Under the pieces are notes generated by a model that searched no databases, was not told the DNA's origin, and saw nothing but the letters and a program-made list of their open reading frames with translations. From contig CP071496.1 in the NCBI GenBank assembly GCA_017354895.1, positions 3,286,001 to 3,350,000 of the forward strand: DNA of 64,000 nt. The letters are read 5' to 3'. Shown here piece by piece: positions 46,255 to 57,707 of the stretch; the stretch's first letter is position 1, and each line of letters opens with the position of its first letter. Origin of the DNA: Podospora comata. Lineage: Eukaryota > Ascomycota > Sordariomycetes > Sordariales > Podosporaceae. The position numbers were made by a program, and so were the translations under genes.

Positions 46255-47254
46255 TTAGGCACACTCCTTCCAGTCAACAAGAACATCCTCCCCGACCTTC
46301 TCCTTGATGATCCTCTCAGCCAAATCAAACAAGGCAATGCCCAACTTCTCATCCGAAGCCTGCGCAGACTCCTTCCCTGGCGTGTCAGGGTCGTTGAAGT
46401 ACCACCCATTCATGTTCTCCTCCTCGATCTTGGGCGAGATCAGCGCCCAAAAAGCACTGTAAGAACCTTACTCCACATCACGACCAAATGCCAATATGGC
46501 CCACGTGAGCAACTTGCTAGTAATACCCGGGTACGCATCCTTCCACTGCTGCTGCATCGCGGTATTGACCGCCTCAGGATGTACCGAAATAGCAATAATC
46601 CTATCCCCATTCTCCTTAATTACCTTCCCTACCAACCCATACTTCGTAAACAAATTAACGCCAGCTTCGTCCTCGCATATAGTTCCGTCGGCCCCAACTT
46701 GTCATCATTAATCTCCTCTAAACTAGCAAAATGCACCTCCTTCGGCACCCCCCTATGCATCTCACTCGCCTCAAACACCACCCTCGGCTTTCCCCTAAGC
46801 ACCTTATCCGTCTTCCTCAGCAACGGCCAAAGCTGATTCACCGCGTAAAAGTGCCCCAAAAAGTTTACCCCAAAGTGCCTGTCGATCCCATCGGCGTCAA
46901 GCCCATACTAGTTAGTGTTAATACCCGCTAACAGAACTAAATAATCCAACCGGTCGAGTGAGTTCGGAGTTCGGAAAAGACCTCCCTAACTTGTTTGAGG
47001 GACCCAAGGTCGTAGGACTTCCACTCGACTTGTGCGTTGGGGGACTCGGACTTGATGGTAGAGATGGTGTCGTTGCCTTGCTCTTCTTTGCGGTTGACCA
47101 TGACGACGCGGCAGCCGGCGTTGGCGAGGGCGCGGGAGACTTCGAAGCCGATTCCCAGGGCGCCGCCGGTGACGACGGCGATTTTGCCGTCGAGGTTGGA
47201 GGGGTGGACGGGGGTGGGGCCGATGCCGGTGGTGGATTGGAGGATGGATTGCAT
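46255..47254 (-). pseudogene. Short-chain dehydrogenase/reductase, interrupted
   Basis: On the minus strand the NAD(P)-binding start is clear: DGKIAVVTGGALGIGFEVSRA (TGGxxGIG). It is followed by VVMVNRKEEQG and the dinucleotide-fold segments LAGINTN and FGVNFLGHFYAVNQLWPLLRK. The catalytic YxxxK reads ELYARTKLAL. The C-terminus has ISVHPEAVNTAMQQQWKDAYPG. The frame is broken in at least three places: a stop after GINTN near 46910, a shift after YARTKLA near 46660, and a stop after GRDVE near 46470. Spacing and length (about 320 aa) match retinol dehydrogenase-like fungal SDRs. No enzyme is expected. Confidence 0.78.
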
Positions 47255-48215
47255 TTTGGCGGTATCTTTCTTCTTGTTATTAGAAGTCGTGAATGAAGTC
47301 CTGTAAGTTGTTGTAAGGTATGTCAAGATTGCGAGGTGGTCAATAAGGACAGTTCTTATTGTTCAGTTGAGATAAGACGAAAATATGTAAGGAACCAGAA
47401 TTCTTTAAGGAAGTCCCATATATCTCATTCAGGCACTCGCACAGCAAAGACTCATTATTATCGTGACGTTATCCAAGTGGTTCAAATGTTAGTTACGCTG
47501 GAGAGTTTGCCCCGGTCATAACATCACCACTTCCTGAAAAGGCAAGAGCCGTTGAACGTCAGTTGTAGGGCCGTGAGTGGATACTCGGCAGCCGTGCCGC
47601 TTGCCGCTCCGCTCTGCTCCGGGCCGTGCTTCGGGTGAGGGGTCCACTAATTCTCCGCTTCGCACTCCGGCATTTGATGTACTTGTTGCATTTAAGTGGT
47701 GTTTTGAGGGAGAGACTACATTTCCATGAGTCTAATAGCCGCTCCAATTAGAGCTTGAAACGGTATCAGTAACTATCTCAGCTCCTAGTTCCCACCCCAC
47801 CATTTGTCATGTCTTACTTCATGTATTGAAACCAGTGCTCCCCTCATCGGAGCGCTGGAATGGCACGTCGAGCTTCGGGTAAGACAAGCTCAACGACAAA
47901 TCTGCCGTTGGGAAGATGTCCAAAACTGGGGATTGTAAAGTTTCATAAAAGATTTCCTACTACACAATTCAAACTAAAACAAACAATAAATATCCATCAA
48001 GCTTTCTCTTCAAGGACCAAGTCAGCGTCCAAACCCCTCTAGATACCTAATCCCACCACAAATAAGACTTGATTTCGAGAAGTGCGGACCCTGATGGCGG
48101 TGAGTAGATATACTTATATTTCAGCAGGTTAGGCAAACATACGGTCTTGTTCCCAGACAGCAATCACAACCTTTTTCTTCCAGAACCTATAATTTAGCTG
48201 AGAAATTCTGCCCTC
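47255..48215. other. Intergenic region
   Basis: No supported gene. A GC-rich block at 47570-47680 stands out from AT-rich surroundings but matches no RNA I know. Confidence 0.4.
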
Positions 48216-48404
48216 TCATAGAGCCCTGCGTAACTTGATGTTGATAGCGTTTACATGGTCTTTCAGCACGCGCTGGTCGTATTTCTTCTTTACCATACGA
48301 GACAATTCCCACGATAATTTCACAGCGGTAACTAAGCACGCAAGAGCGGCAGCTGATGCCAAGGAACTAGGTAAGTATGAAGCCATCGAGAACAGAGATG
48401 CCAA
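48216..48404 (-). CDS. Small hydrophobic-N-terminus ORF (62 aa)
   Basis: The ORF starts MASLFSMASYLPSSLASAAA, has one possible membrane segment (ALACLVTAVKLSW) and a basic tail (MVKKKYDQRVLKDHVNAINI). It could be a small membrane protein or chance; nothing else supports it. Confidence 0.25.
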   Translation of the reverse strand: MASLFSMASYLPSSLASAAALACLVTAVKLSWELSRMVKKKYDQRVLKDHVNAINIKLRRAL

Positions 48405-49208
48405 CGATGTAGAGTTGAGATGGAGAATGGAACGAACCGGAGGAAGATCTGCGCTTTTTATAATTACCCTATATCCTGAACGTTATAAACCGATTTTAAA
48501 TCAACTTGTGGTCTGAATATTATTTTCGAATCAGAGTCGAAAATAATCGTGGTGGAGAGAGGGGTGGGGTGCCGCTCATTAACCACACACCCTGCAAGCG
48601 AGTCCGAAAACGGTAAAAAAAATTTCCTCGACCGAACAATACAGTACAACCATGCAGTGATCATTATCAATACATGCCGAGATCGATGTTGAAGAACCAG
48701 TGGTGGCTGCGTGGTCGTGTCCTGGGAAAGGCGGGGCAGTTCCTCCGATGCAACAACTGGAAAACCGGAACACGGCACGCCTCTCGCCAGCAAAGCACAA
48801 TGTCGAGCTCACGGATTGGAAATCAAATTGTCGCAACCTCTTCACGAGCAGCCAGCCACAATCATATGGCGACCAAATTGGGATTTGTACCCCACCATGC
48901 CCTCCTCCAAGGGCTCGGCATAGCCCAATAGCGCCCCCCCTGATCGCCAGGCATGACCCTTGTTTAGGCGTGGGATATGTCGTGCGACAGCCCTGCTAGC
49001 AAGTAACAGTTCGCAGGTGGGGATATTCCCTCGCTAACCCAATCACAGGCGCAGCATCCCCCGGAATATTAATGCACGATGTAACCATAACGAGGCTGCA
49101 CAATTCATCGCGACGCCAAACACGGATTCAACTGTTCATCTCGAGATCACCCTTTTCTCCGACTTTAGTCCACCTGTCGTCGACGGAATTTGGGCTCTCA
49201 AGTTCAAC
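48405..49208. other. Intergenic region / promoter of the hydrolase-ankyrin-CorA gene
   Basis: No supported gene. The last 100 bp before the start are CT-rich. Confidence 0.4.
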
Positions 49209-52200
49209 ATGGCATCATCTCTACCGCTAGATAGTCTATCCACCGCTAACCCAGAGATGACCCATCATCCAAGCAGTCCTCATGCCGAGGTTGTCCCAGC
49301 AACCCCCAGCGTCGCGCTTACAGCGGCAGATGACGACACAGAATTTGCAAACTTGACCCAGGATTCGAGGGTCGATACGGGCGAGAGTGGATCTGGAAGG
49401 AGGACTATATTGCTTTCTGGTTGGAATCGCCTCACAAGGAGGCCATCTGTTGCAGCCGCTTCCGTCCCACGACCTTCATCGATATTGCAACATGAAGAAT
49501 CGTCGCCCACGCCATCCCGACACGGGGAGATACAACCTGGCGGGGATTTCGAAGAGAAGACAGCCGTCGAGGTGGAAACTGGGACCATCGGAGGCGGCAA
49601 CCAGGTAGATGAACCACCTGCATCCAGCCAGGTATGAGCTTCGGTCATCATAAACTCGTCGCGCGTCTGCTAATGCACTGAGGCTTGCTCCAGGCCACCT
49701 ATACGTTGGCTATTTACCCAGAAGGAATTCGCCCTAAAACTTCGGTAGACATCATTGCCGTCCATGACTTTGACGAGACGCCAGAGGATGCTTGGGTGAT
49801 GCCTGTCGAACGTCTCCTGAGCCCTGGGAGACCGGATGGCGAACGCGACAGGACCGCTTCCCCTGGACCTCAACGTATAAAGCTGATTGACAAAAAAGGC
49901 AAAGGGCCTGAGTTGGTGAATCCATCTGATGGAAACCCAAAATTAGACGCGAAACTACGGCCACCTGGCAAAGACTTCAAGGGGAGAGGGAGATCTTTGG
50001 AACCTTCGATGCGCTCATCATCTGAATTCGACATGCGCGGGCGGCCACGCGCAGTCAACTGGATTCGTGACTTTATACCCAACGATATCACCGACTCCAG
50101 AGTGCTATCTTTCAGTTACTCATCACCTACGTTTGTCAAGAAGACCGGAGGTTGGGTGGAATATGTGGAAAACGCAGCAAAAACCCTCCTGGAACGCATT
50201 ATAGGCTCAAGACAGCCATTCTTCCAGCGAGGGGTCCCAATAGTTTTCATTGGGTCAGGCTTCGGCGGTATCGTCATTCAAAAGGCGATTGCCCTAGCTG
50301 CCAAACAAAACGACGCCGCTTCGTTATCTTTGGATGACATTTTCCAGGTTATCTTGTTGGATACACCCTTCCCAGAGCCCGATGAGCCCCAGACCCCGGA
50401 CAGGTTCAAGAGCTGGTTTCCCAAAAACACAAACGTCAGGATGTCCCGTATCCTCCTAGAGATCGAAACCCGCGACAAGGAGTCTGAGCTGGTGGAGGAT
50501 GTTTGGAATGAATACCAGGGATCTCAAAAGCAATTGGCTCGTGGATTGGAGATAACTTGGCTGTACTCACAAGCTCGCGTCCAACAGGGTGATTCTGATA
50601 ATATGTCACTATGCAGGGTAGGTGAGCCACGAGGATGGCAGTTACAGATGCAAAACTGACGCGTGCATAGGACGAGGACGAATATCGCGCTTCGATCAAA
50701 GGTGTCACCTTTACGTCAGTTGCCATATATCGACATCGGCGACTGGCACGGATGGGCGATACGCAAGATTACATCTACCAGACTATTCTTGCCAAGATGC
50801 AATCAACAATTCTCTACCAGGCCATCAAGTCCCGGAATGTCGAACTCGTCGAAAACATCCTGGACAGCAAGCCACGCTTGATATACAAGACGGAAAGTGG
50901 GCGTAATCCACTGCACATTGCATGCTTGATGGAACCTCCAAGCGATACAATTGTGACGCTCCTGATCAACGAGAGACCCGATGATACCACCGAGCCTGAC
51001 GAAGGAGGTTCAACTCCACTGCACCACGCGGTCTTTAAGGCATGGTACAACGAGCCAGAAGAAGGCAGGGAACGGTCAGAGTACAGCGGCGTCATTCGTT
51101 ACTTGATGCGCAACATGCAACGAGAAGATCTCGACCTTCATGATAACGAGGGCCGCTCGCCTTGGGACTGTATCTGCGAAGACAGCACGGAATACTATTG
51201 CGGCTGCAACGGATCCGAGTGTGCTGCGACTTGGATTCGCGAGTTGAGAGAGAACCTGGAACCCATCAGAGGCCCTGCAATCACTCAAGATTATGACTTG
51301 CCCACAGAGCCCACACCTCCGACGCCTGACTCTTCACAATACATCGCTAGCTTCGTTGCAGAAGGGACTGTTAGCGAGTTCTACCATACGACTAATAAGA
51401 AGACAAAACGAGTGGAGGAACAGATCAATCTCAAGACGACAAGCGTTTATGACATGGTTTATGATGCCAACAAGCGCTGTGCTCGGACTCTTGAATCGTC
51501 CCGAAGGAAGGGGAAAGACAAGGATTTCCGTTGCAGATGGATTTTGCTGCCCGCAAACAATGCAAGTTCTCTTCTCACCCCCCCGTAGAAAACTAAACTA
51601 ATAATCCTGCGATGTTTTAGGAGCAATGGCTATCTGTATGTTGAATATCCTGCCGCGCGCATTGAGATGGAAGATGCCTAGGTACTGACAGTACCCCTTT
51701 CCAGGACCTTTTTCTCTCCATTGGCGTCCGCGATTCATCCATTGCGGACCAAAGGCATGACGGTCTTACTATCTTCAACCGGTATATGAACCCGAGAGCC
51801 AAGAAGTACCAATTCACGAGATTTGTAAATGCACCACGACAGCTTGGAAGGGTTGACCAACAGTAACTAACGCAGAACAGAGTGTAGATTCATCCGAGGT
51901 TTCAGAATCACCGGGAAATCACTCTAGCCGCTTGCAGACAGTGGTAGAAGAGCCGTCCGGGTCTTCAGACAGCATAGCCGGATCAACCTCTCGGCCACCG
52001 TTGCAGCCCGCAAAGCGTTCGAGTCAGAATCTGTCCAGCATAACATGGGCGATGTTGCCACCCGTCAATCTCGGGCACGCCGGTGGTGACAAAACGCTCG
52101 CGCTTTTTGTGAGTTTCTCTGGTCTCTTTCTAGCATGCTGTTGATGAGGACTTGCTAACAAATGGAAGATGCCATACCTTGCCTACGAGAGCCACGATGG

Positions 52201-54582
52201 TCGCAAAAAGATGGCGGCCATGATCAATCGCGTGAACGACAATCGAACCAACGCGCCCCTGAGCCGCAGGGAGTCGGCATTGATCGATGGGTACATTCAT
52301 GCTCACGATGTTCTACCACTACATTGCCGGCGTACATTGGATCAGTACTCTTACTACATGCTCGAAACCACAGAGCGGAGAGACAAAGACCAGGTCGTGT
52401 ACCGATGGGCCACCAAGCACGGGAAGCCCAAGAACACAGCTCCTATTCTGATGGTCGACCAGTTGTGGCTATGGGTATTGCCCGATGGTGAGTTGTGATC
52501 GGATGCACCGCCGCAAATGGAATGACATATTGACAGGATCCAGGGACTGTAATTACCTGCATGCCAAACACCCAAAAGCCTTCCGAGCAGTACAACATCA
52601 AGAAACTCCTGAGCCGGGAAATAGAGACAAACAAGGCGCGACAAGCAATCCAATCGCCCGACAGCCTTGTCGAAATGATTCTCAAGATATGTCTGAACAT
52701 TATGACAAGGCAAGGCCCTGGTGGTGTCAAGCTGCAGGAGGCCTTCCAATCCTCCATCAACACCATTGTAAGTGCACGTTCCAGCACTCTGTTGATAACT
52801 TAGCTGAATGCTCACCCTGGCTCAACTGAATAGGCTGAAGATGAAGCTGTCAAGATGAAGAAGCTCCTCAAGACAGTCGACAAGCTCGCTAATGCCAAAG
52901 ACCCCTTCAAATACACATCCGACATTGACAGCTTCTCGCGGATATCAGACGAATCCCGGCAGCTTGTGGAAATTATTGATATCCAGGATGAGCTTGGCAT
53001 CATCAAGTCCATTCTTACCACACAGCTCAAGGCTCTGGAGGAATTCCAGGGTCACCTTCGGCCTCGGAAACGGTCAGGTGGTACCAAGGAGCACTATGAC
53101 GAAGATGGAGACCAACATGATGGAGTCCATAAAAAGAGCCATCACGGAACTGGGCTTAAGAACGCCAGGGTGGTCGATGAAGCCATTCGAATCGTGGAAG
53201 ACAACCTCATCCGAGTTCAAGAGATGGACGAGTCTGCCAAACGAGTCGAGGCTGAGGTATGCTTCTGTAAGCAAGGATTATTTATGAGCGACAGTGACTG
53301 ACAGCGCAATAGTTGAAACAATTGTTGCAATTCAAGCAACAACAGGCATCCGGTTGGGATACACGATATGCAATGAAGCTCTCAGAACAGGGCTCGCGGC
53401 AAAATACTGTGGGGTTCCCGAAGCGCACCTGATCGATCCACGAGTACTGACAAACTATTCCGTAGATCATGGTGGTGTTCACCATCGTCACAGTCATCTT
53501 TGTGAGTTGCCGTAACAATCACATTTGCCAGGAAACTGAGCTGATACTGTATCACAGCTGCCGTTGTCCTTCATTGCAAGCTTTTTTACCATCGGCATTG
53601 TAGAGTTCCCCAAGAACGAGGAAACCGGCGAGGTTGACTGGCCGGTCAACGAAGTGTCAAAATATCTGTGTAAGTCATCGTGAGCAGGCTTTTTTGATAT
53701 CATCTGCCATAGCTGACATAACAGACAGTTCCCATCTCCGTTGGTGTTTCTGCTGTCATTCTCCTCGGCATCGGCATCGTGTTCTACCGCATGGCGAGCA
53801 AAGCCAAGAGGCGCATGGACAGCGCGCAACGGCCACCACCAAGCAAATGGCAAGCTCTAAAGCAATCCCAAACCAGAAATTCCAGCCACAAGCACAAGCA
53901 CAAGCAAGACGATGACGACTCGTATCTCTCGGACTGCACTTCGGACATTTCCGACGGGTACAGCACTCGGCGGCGTCGCAACGACGACGATTCGAGCGAC
54001 GAGGAATCAGACGACTTGAGCATCGACGACGACAACGACTACGCCCCGATCTTTCGCCGCTTTCGGTTCCATACGCATGTCCCTGGCTTGCGCAAGCTCT
54101 GGCTGTGGAAGTTGTATCCTGTTTCGCAACCTCCGGCTCATCATCATTTGAGCAAGGCTCAGGAGGACTTTGAGTGGGATTATCCTTTGAGGAGGTGGAG
54201 GGATGTTACGAGGGAGAAGATGGCGGTTTATGTTGCGTCGTGGAAGGCTAATCAGCTGCAAAGGAAGGGACATGGATCGAGGCATAATCACCCGGATGAG
54301 GATGAGTGCTTTTCGGAGGATGAGAGGCATAGGAGCCAGACGGAGGAGTTGGAACATCGGGAGAGGGTTGATGAGAGGAAGGATTGGTTGAGGGGGTGGT
54401 TGGGACTGTCGTGGGGGAGGAGGAAGGGGAGGGAGAGCGGGGATGAGCCTGAGGATGATGGTGATGAGGGTGGTGCAGCGCACAGCATGAGGAGTGAGAA
54501 GCGTTTGGGGAGGTTATTTAGGAGGAGGGGTAATCGGGAGGAGAGGTGGGATGAGGAGATGGGCACGGCGAGACCGGCGTGA
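49209..54582 (+). CDS. Hydrolase-like/ankyrin/CorA-like membrane fusion protein (13 exons, 1,554 aa)
   Basis: Exons: 49209-49631, 49694-50617, 50671-51561, 51621-51635, 51705-51824, 51881-52108, 52169-52487, 52544-52767, 52834-53256, 53313-53408, 53466-53501, 53558-53669 and 53729-54582. All phases agree. After a disordered N-terminus, residues about 150-430 resemble alpha/beta hydrolases (VDIIAVHDFDETPEDAW, FIGSGFGGIVIQKA), with Gly in place of the nucleophile Ser. Ankyrin units follow (NPLHIACLMEP, TPLHHAVFKAW). The CorA-like part has WILLPANN, MPYLAYESHDGRKK, LDQYSYYMLETTERRDKDQVV, PILMVDQLWLWVLPDG, a coiled stalk, and two membrane helices: VFTIVTVIFLPLSFIASFF and FPISVGVSAVILLGIGIVF. No GMN motif. 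The tail is acidic/basic and cytosolic or periplasmic by topology guess. Intron 3 is GC-AG. Confidence 0.88.
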
Positions 54583-54759
54583 TTGTTGGATACCTTACCG
54601 CTTGAGGTACCCAGACCATATGCAATCGCAATGCATGGATCGAAGCTGTCGTCCTCGGTGAGTGGTTCGTTAGAGTCCACACTCCACCACAGGATATCCC
54701 TGATCATAGACCCACGCTCTGACTCGACCACCCATACAAGTCCAATCGGAACCATGCTA

Positions 54760-54852
54760 TCGGGTATGGTGTAGCGGTAACATCGTTGACTCTCACTTCT
54801 CAGGAGTGATTGCCTTTCTCAACAGCCCCGGGTTCGACTCCCGGTATCCGAG
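54760..54852 (+). tRNA. tRNA-Glu (CTC) with intron
   Basis: The acceptor TCGGGTA pairs with TATCCGA (one G-T). The D arm is GTGT/ACAT. The anticodon stem GTTGA pairs with TCAAC, anticodon CTC at 54792-54794. The T arm is CCGGG-TTCGACT-CCCGG, with discriminator G at 54852. An intron of about 22 nt (54796-54817) sits at the canonical place one base after the anticodon. It lies 177 bp downstream of the fusion-gene stop. Confidence 0.88.
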
Positions 54853-55347
54853 TCACAACCATCTTCTTTTTTGCATTTCCAGCACAACAATCGGTGCCTG
54901 GCACACCGTATTAGCTCCAGCATATCCGACATTTTCCTTCCACGCGGCTTCATTTCGCGTCCAGAACTTTTGACGCGTCCCGGCACGAAATCCCTCAAAT
55001 GCACCCCGACCATTTTTATTTTTAAGCACTCCAGGCAACAAACCCCGCCAAGACCACATCATGATCCGTGCTCAGAGGCTTCAGGGGTAAAACACTTGGC
55101 GATTTCGCTGCCTGCGCCGCTTGGCACAAGGCCTTTGCATAGTGTGGACTATTCAGCCCTCTCATTTCCAATAGACCGCGCCTCTTCAGCCCGTTTGTTC
55201 GGTCCGAGGAGAGCGGGAAAGATTGGTGGGTTGTGGTTAAATGAGCTTGTTTCCCTCCATCGTGACTTTCTTTCCTGACCTCAGTTCATCGTCGCTCGTT
55301 TCTCTCAGTCTCTCATGTTTTGTTTTTTTGTCTAAACACCAGTCAAA
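54853..55347. other. Intergenic region / promoter
   Basis: No supported gene. A CT-rich stretch with TCTCTCAGTCTCTCATG precedes the next start. Confidence 0.4.
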
Positions 55348-55995
55348 ATGGCAACATTCCCAGACACCACCCCCCGGCCAACGGGCCACCAGACCGAGAC
55401 TCCCCCCTCCATCCTCCCCCGCCAATTCTTTTCCGTCATCTTGATCATCCTCCTCTACACCACCGCCTCCCCCTTCACCCCCATCTCCTGGGCTTTGGGC
55501 AGCGACACCCTCCACCTTTCAGGCACGTATTTCCTCGACAGGGTCTTCTCCGGACTGGTTCTCTTCTCCGCCTTCTACTTCCAATGGCGCATCGCCTCCC
55601 TCCGCGCCAGCGTGCCAGTCACCCTGCCTCTAGGCGGGTCTACCACCGCCGTCCGCAATGGTCGCCTCGAGACCGTCCACAGCAGTAGCGCAGACTTGTT
55701 CCTGTACAAGACAGGCGACTACTGGCATTTCGCCCTCGCCGAAGCGGGGGTTTTGCTTTTGGGAGAGTTCGCCGGCAGTGAGAACTTGAGGAGGGTGGTG
55801 GTTTGTGTTGTGGTGGCGGGGGTTTGGTTGGTTGGTTGGGCTGCTACGCCTAGGAGCGTGAAGGACTGGATGTGGGAGCAGGCAAGGGCTTATTTGTTTG
55901 TCTTGGTGTTGGATGAGTTGAGGGTGGCGGGGAGGGGGTTGTTTGGGGGTTACTATCATGGGCCTGGTGGGGGGAGGAGGAGGGGTAGGTTTTGA
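55348..55995 (+). CDS. Hypothetical multi-pass membrane protein (215 aa)
   Basis: A single exon starts MATFPDTTPRPTGHQTE. Four likely membrane segments are FFSVILIILLYTTAS (about 27-45), DRVFSGLVLFSAFYF (about 65-80), YWHFALAEAGVLLLGEF (about 125-143) and VVVCVVVAGVWLVGWAA (about 150-167). The C-terminus is Gly/Arg-rich (GPGGGRRRGRF). I recognise no family. The frame is clean and codon use looks like its neighbours. Confidence 0.72.
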   Translation: MATFPDTTPRPTGHQTETPPSILPRQFFSVILIILLYTTASPFTPISWALGSDTLHLSGTYFLDRVFSGLVLFSAFYFQWRIASLRASVPVTLPLGGSTTAVRNGRLETVHSSSADLFLYKTGDYWHFALAEAGVLLLGEFAGSENLRRVVVCVVVAGVWLVGWAATPRSVKDWMWEQARAYLFVLVLDELRVAGRGLFGGYYHGPGGGRRRGRF

Positions 55996-57078
55996 GGGGG
56001 GAGGGATGGGGAGGGTGGAAGTCATGATGGATAGGTAGGTATCTTGGCGTTGTAGGGACGACAGGCACATTGTTGTCGCCGCCAACATCAAGAAATGTAC
56101 CTCATGGCTCTGAACAAAGCAAATCAATCAAATCCGGGCCGATATTTGCGTCGATTTGATCTGGGAAATGTCAATTTGCCTTGATTTGCTTTGATTTGAC
56201 CTATTTGACCCGCCAATACTAGCCACTAAGCCAACTAGCTACACATATCCTATTGTCTATCCTGACATTCCAAAATACTACTCAGGCTAATTTCCTTCGT
56301 GTTTTGGTGGTAATTTCCTATATTCTCGGCAATAGTAATGCTTATATAGGTAAAGTTTGGCGTTGGTATGTGCCGTGTATTTGGTCCCCAGCTTTTTCTA
56401 GTTTCTTTTATCGAGTTATATAGTAGAGTGGGGGTTATATATATGGTTTAAAAAAAGGTCTAGGGCCTTGGTAAACCCGTCAAATCACAGAAAACTAGCA
56501 AAAAGCTATATTTGACCCTGTTTGGACCGATTTGTGTTGCTTTGTGTTGCTCTGATTCGACGTCCTTTGCGTTGTTCGGAGCCATGATGTACCTACCGAG
56601 TAACAGGTTGGAAGGCCCGCCAAGGGTACCTACGACCCAGCTGAGTTTGGTCTGCGTGACGGACGGCAATAAGAAGCAATTGCAAGAGGCCTTTTCGTCG
56701 TTCCCTTAGACGCCGGGCGTGGTCTACCACCTGAGTGCTCATGCCACGGTGTGTGATATTCCTTTTGACGGGAGGTACCTACCCTTGGAGTGCGGCTGGA
56801 GGCAGGCCCAGTGCGGTCGTTCCACTGGAAGCCTCTTGCGTCTGCGTGCCATTCCGTTTGTTCCATGAAACACTCCAGTTTTCCGCATCATATTTCTGCA
56901 GAACCCAACAAATAACACGTCGCACACTCGTTATCGTTTTGATTAGGCACCATTGCTATCTTTCGTCCCATCAGCATCACCAGGTAGGTAAGCGACCCAT
57001 ATCCCCACGGTCCCAGTATTGTCTAGCCTGAGAGTCATCCGCAGATACATGCTAGGCCAGGCCGCGCACCTGTCAATC
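55996..57078. other. Intergenic region, AT-rich centre
   Basis: Tandem TTGATTTG words lie at 56120-56210, and T-rich and TA-rich stretches occupy 56340-56450. No gene supported. Confidence 0.4.
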
Positions 57079-57707
57079 ATGAGCGAACACGCCGGCGGGA
57101 TGACAATCGAGAAACTGGCGAACACGATAGTCGCCAAAACCCAACTTTCTGACGATGAGATCTTTAAAGCTCTAATGTACCACGTGCCGGCAAATGTCGA
57201 CCATCCTGACTGGAGCTACACGACGGACTCGGGGAACACACACTGCTCCATTTGGCTGTCACGAGATGTGAGGTCCAAGCAGCCCAATTCCTGTCGTCCA
57301 AAAATCCGGATCTGCGCAAAAAACAAAATGGCGAGGGAAATAATCCCTTACAAGCTTTCCGAGACGCCATTAACAACCCGGGCTCGACGATCTACACTGG
57401 ACATTCGAGAACTCTGACCCATGAAACTGTCGGTTGTATAGCCCTTCTCACTCGCAACATTGACGGGTACAGCGTGTGGCTGGACCATGAAAACAAGCTG
57501 ACCAAGGAAGGACTTGACCAGGTTCGTCAAGGTATCACGGTTCATTGCTTTTGGAAGTCCACGATGACTTCCACCGGGATTCCCAACAAGTTCAACATAT
57601 TGAAGCGCGCAACGAGAGACGCCTCCAGCGCAAATCACTATCCAAGGGCCGAGTTCGATTTCAACGATATTGTGTACAGGATTTTCAAGAGTGCGGAATA
57701 TACGTAG
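57079..57707 (+). pseudogene. Ankyrin-gene fragment related to the GNAT-ankyrin gene, frameshifted
   Basis: The frame MSEHAGGMTIEKLANTIV...LMYHVPANVDHPDW stops making sense near 57210-57230. The same family resemblance continues one frame over as EHTLLHLAVTRCEVQAAQFL, NGEGNNPLQAFRDAI and on to AEYT at 57707. The matching order in the intact gene at 58875-61004 is DPNHEDWG, then GNTLLHLAAVSCKLEAIRFVL, then IGGRTPLEAL. So it is a diverged relative that has lost its N-terminal GNAT part and carries one frameshift, unless an unseen intron explains it. Confidence 0.6.

Noticed and set aside
47570-47680. Possible rRNA or structured RNA in a GC-rich block
   Set aside because: No match to 5.8S, 5S or tRNA features and no convincing hairpin.
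53634-53915. Extra ORFs overlapping the fusion gene
   Set aside because: They lie in other frames of well-supported exons 12 and 13.
54007-54483. 158-residue minus-strand Pro/Leu-rich ORF
   Set aside because: Antisense of the acidic/basic tail of the fusion gene.
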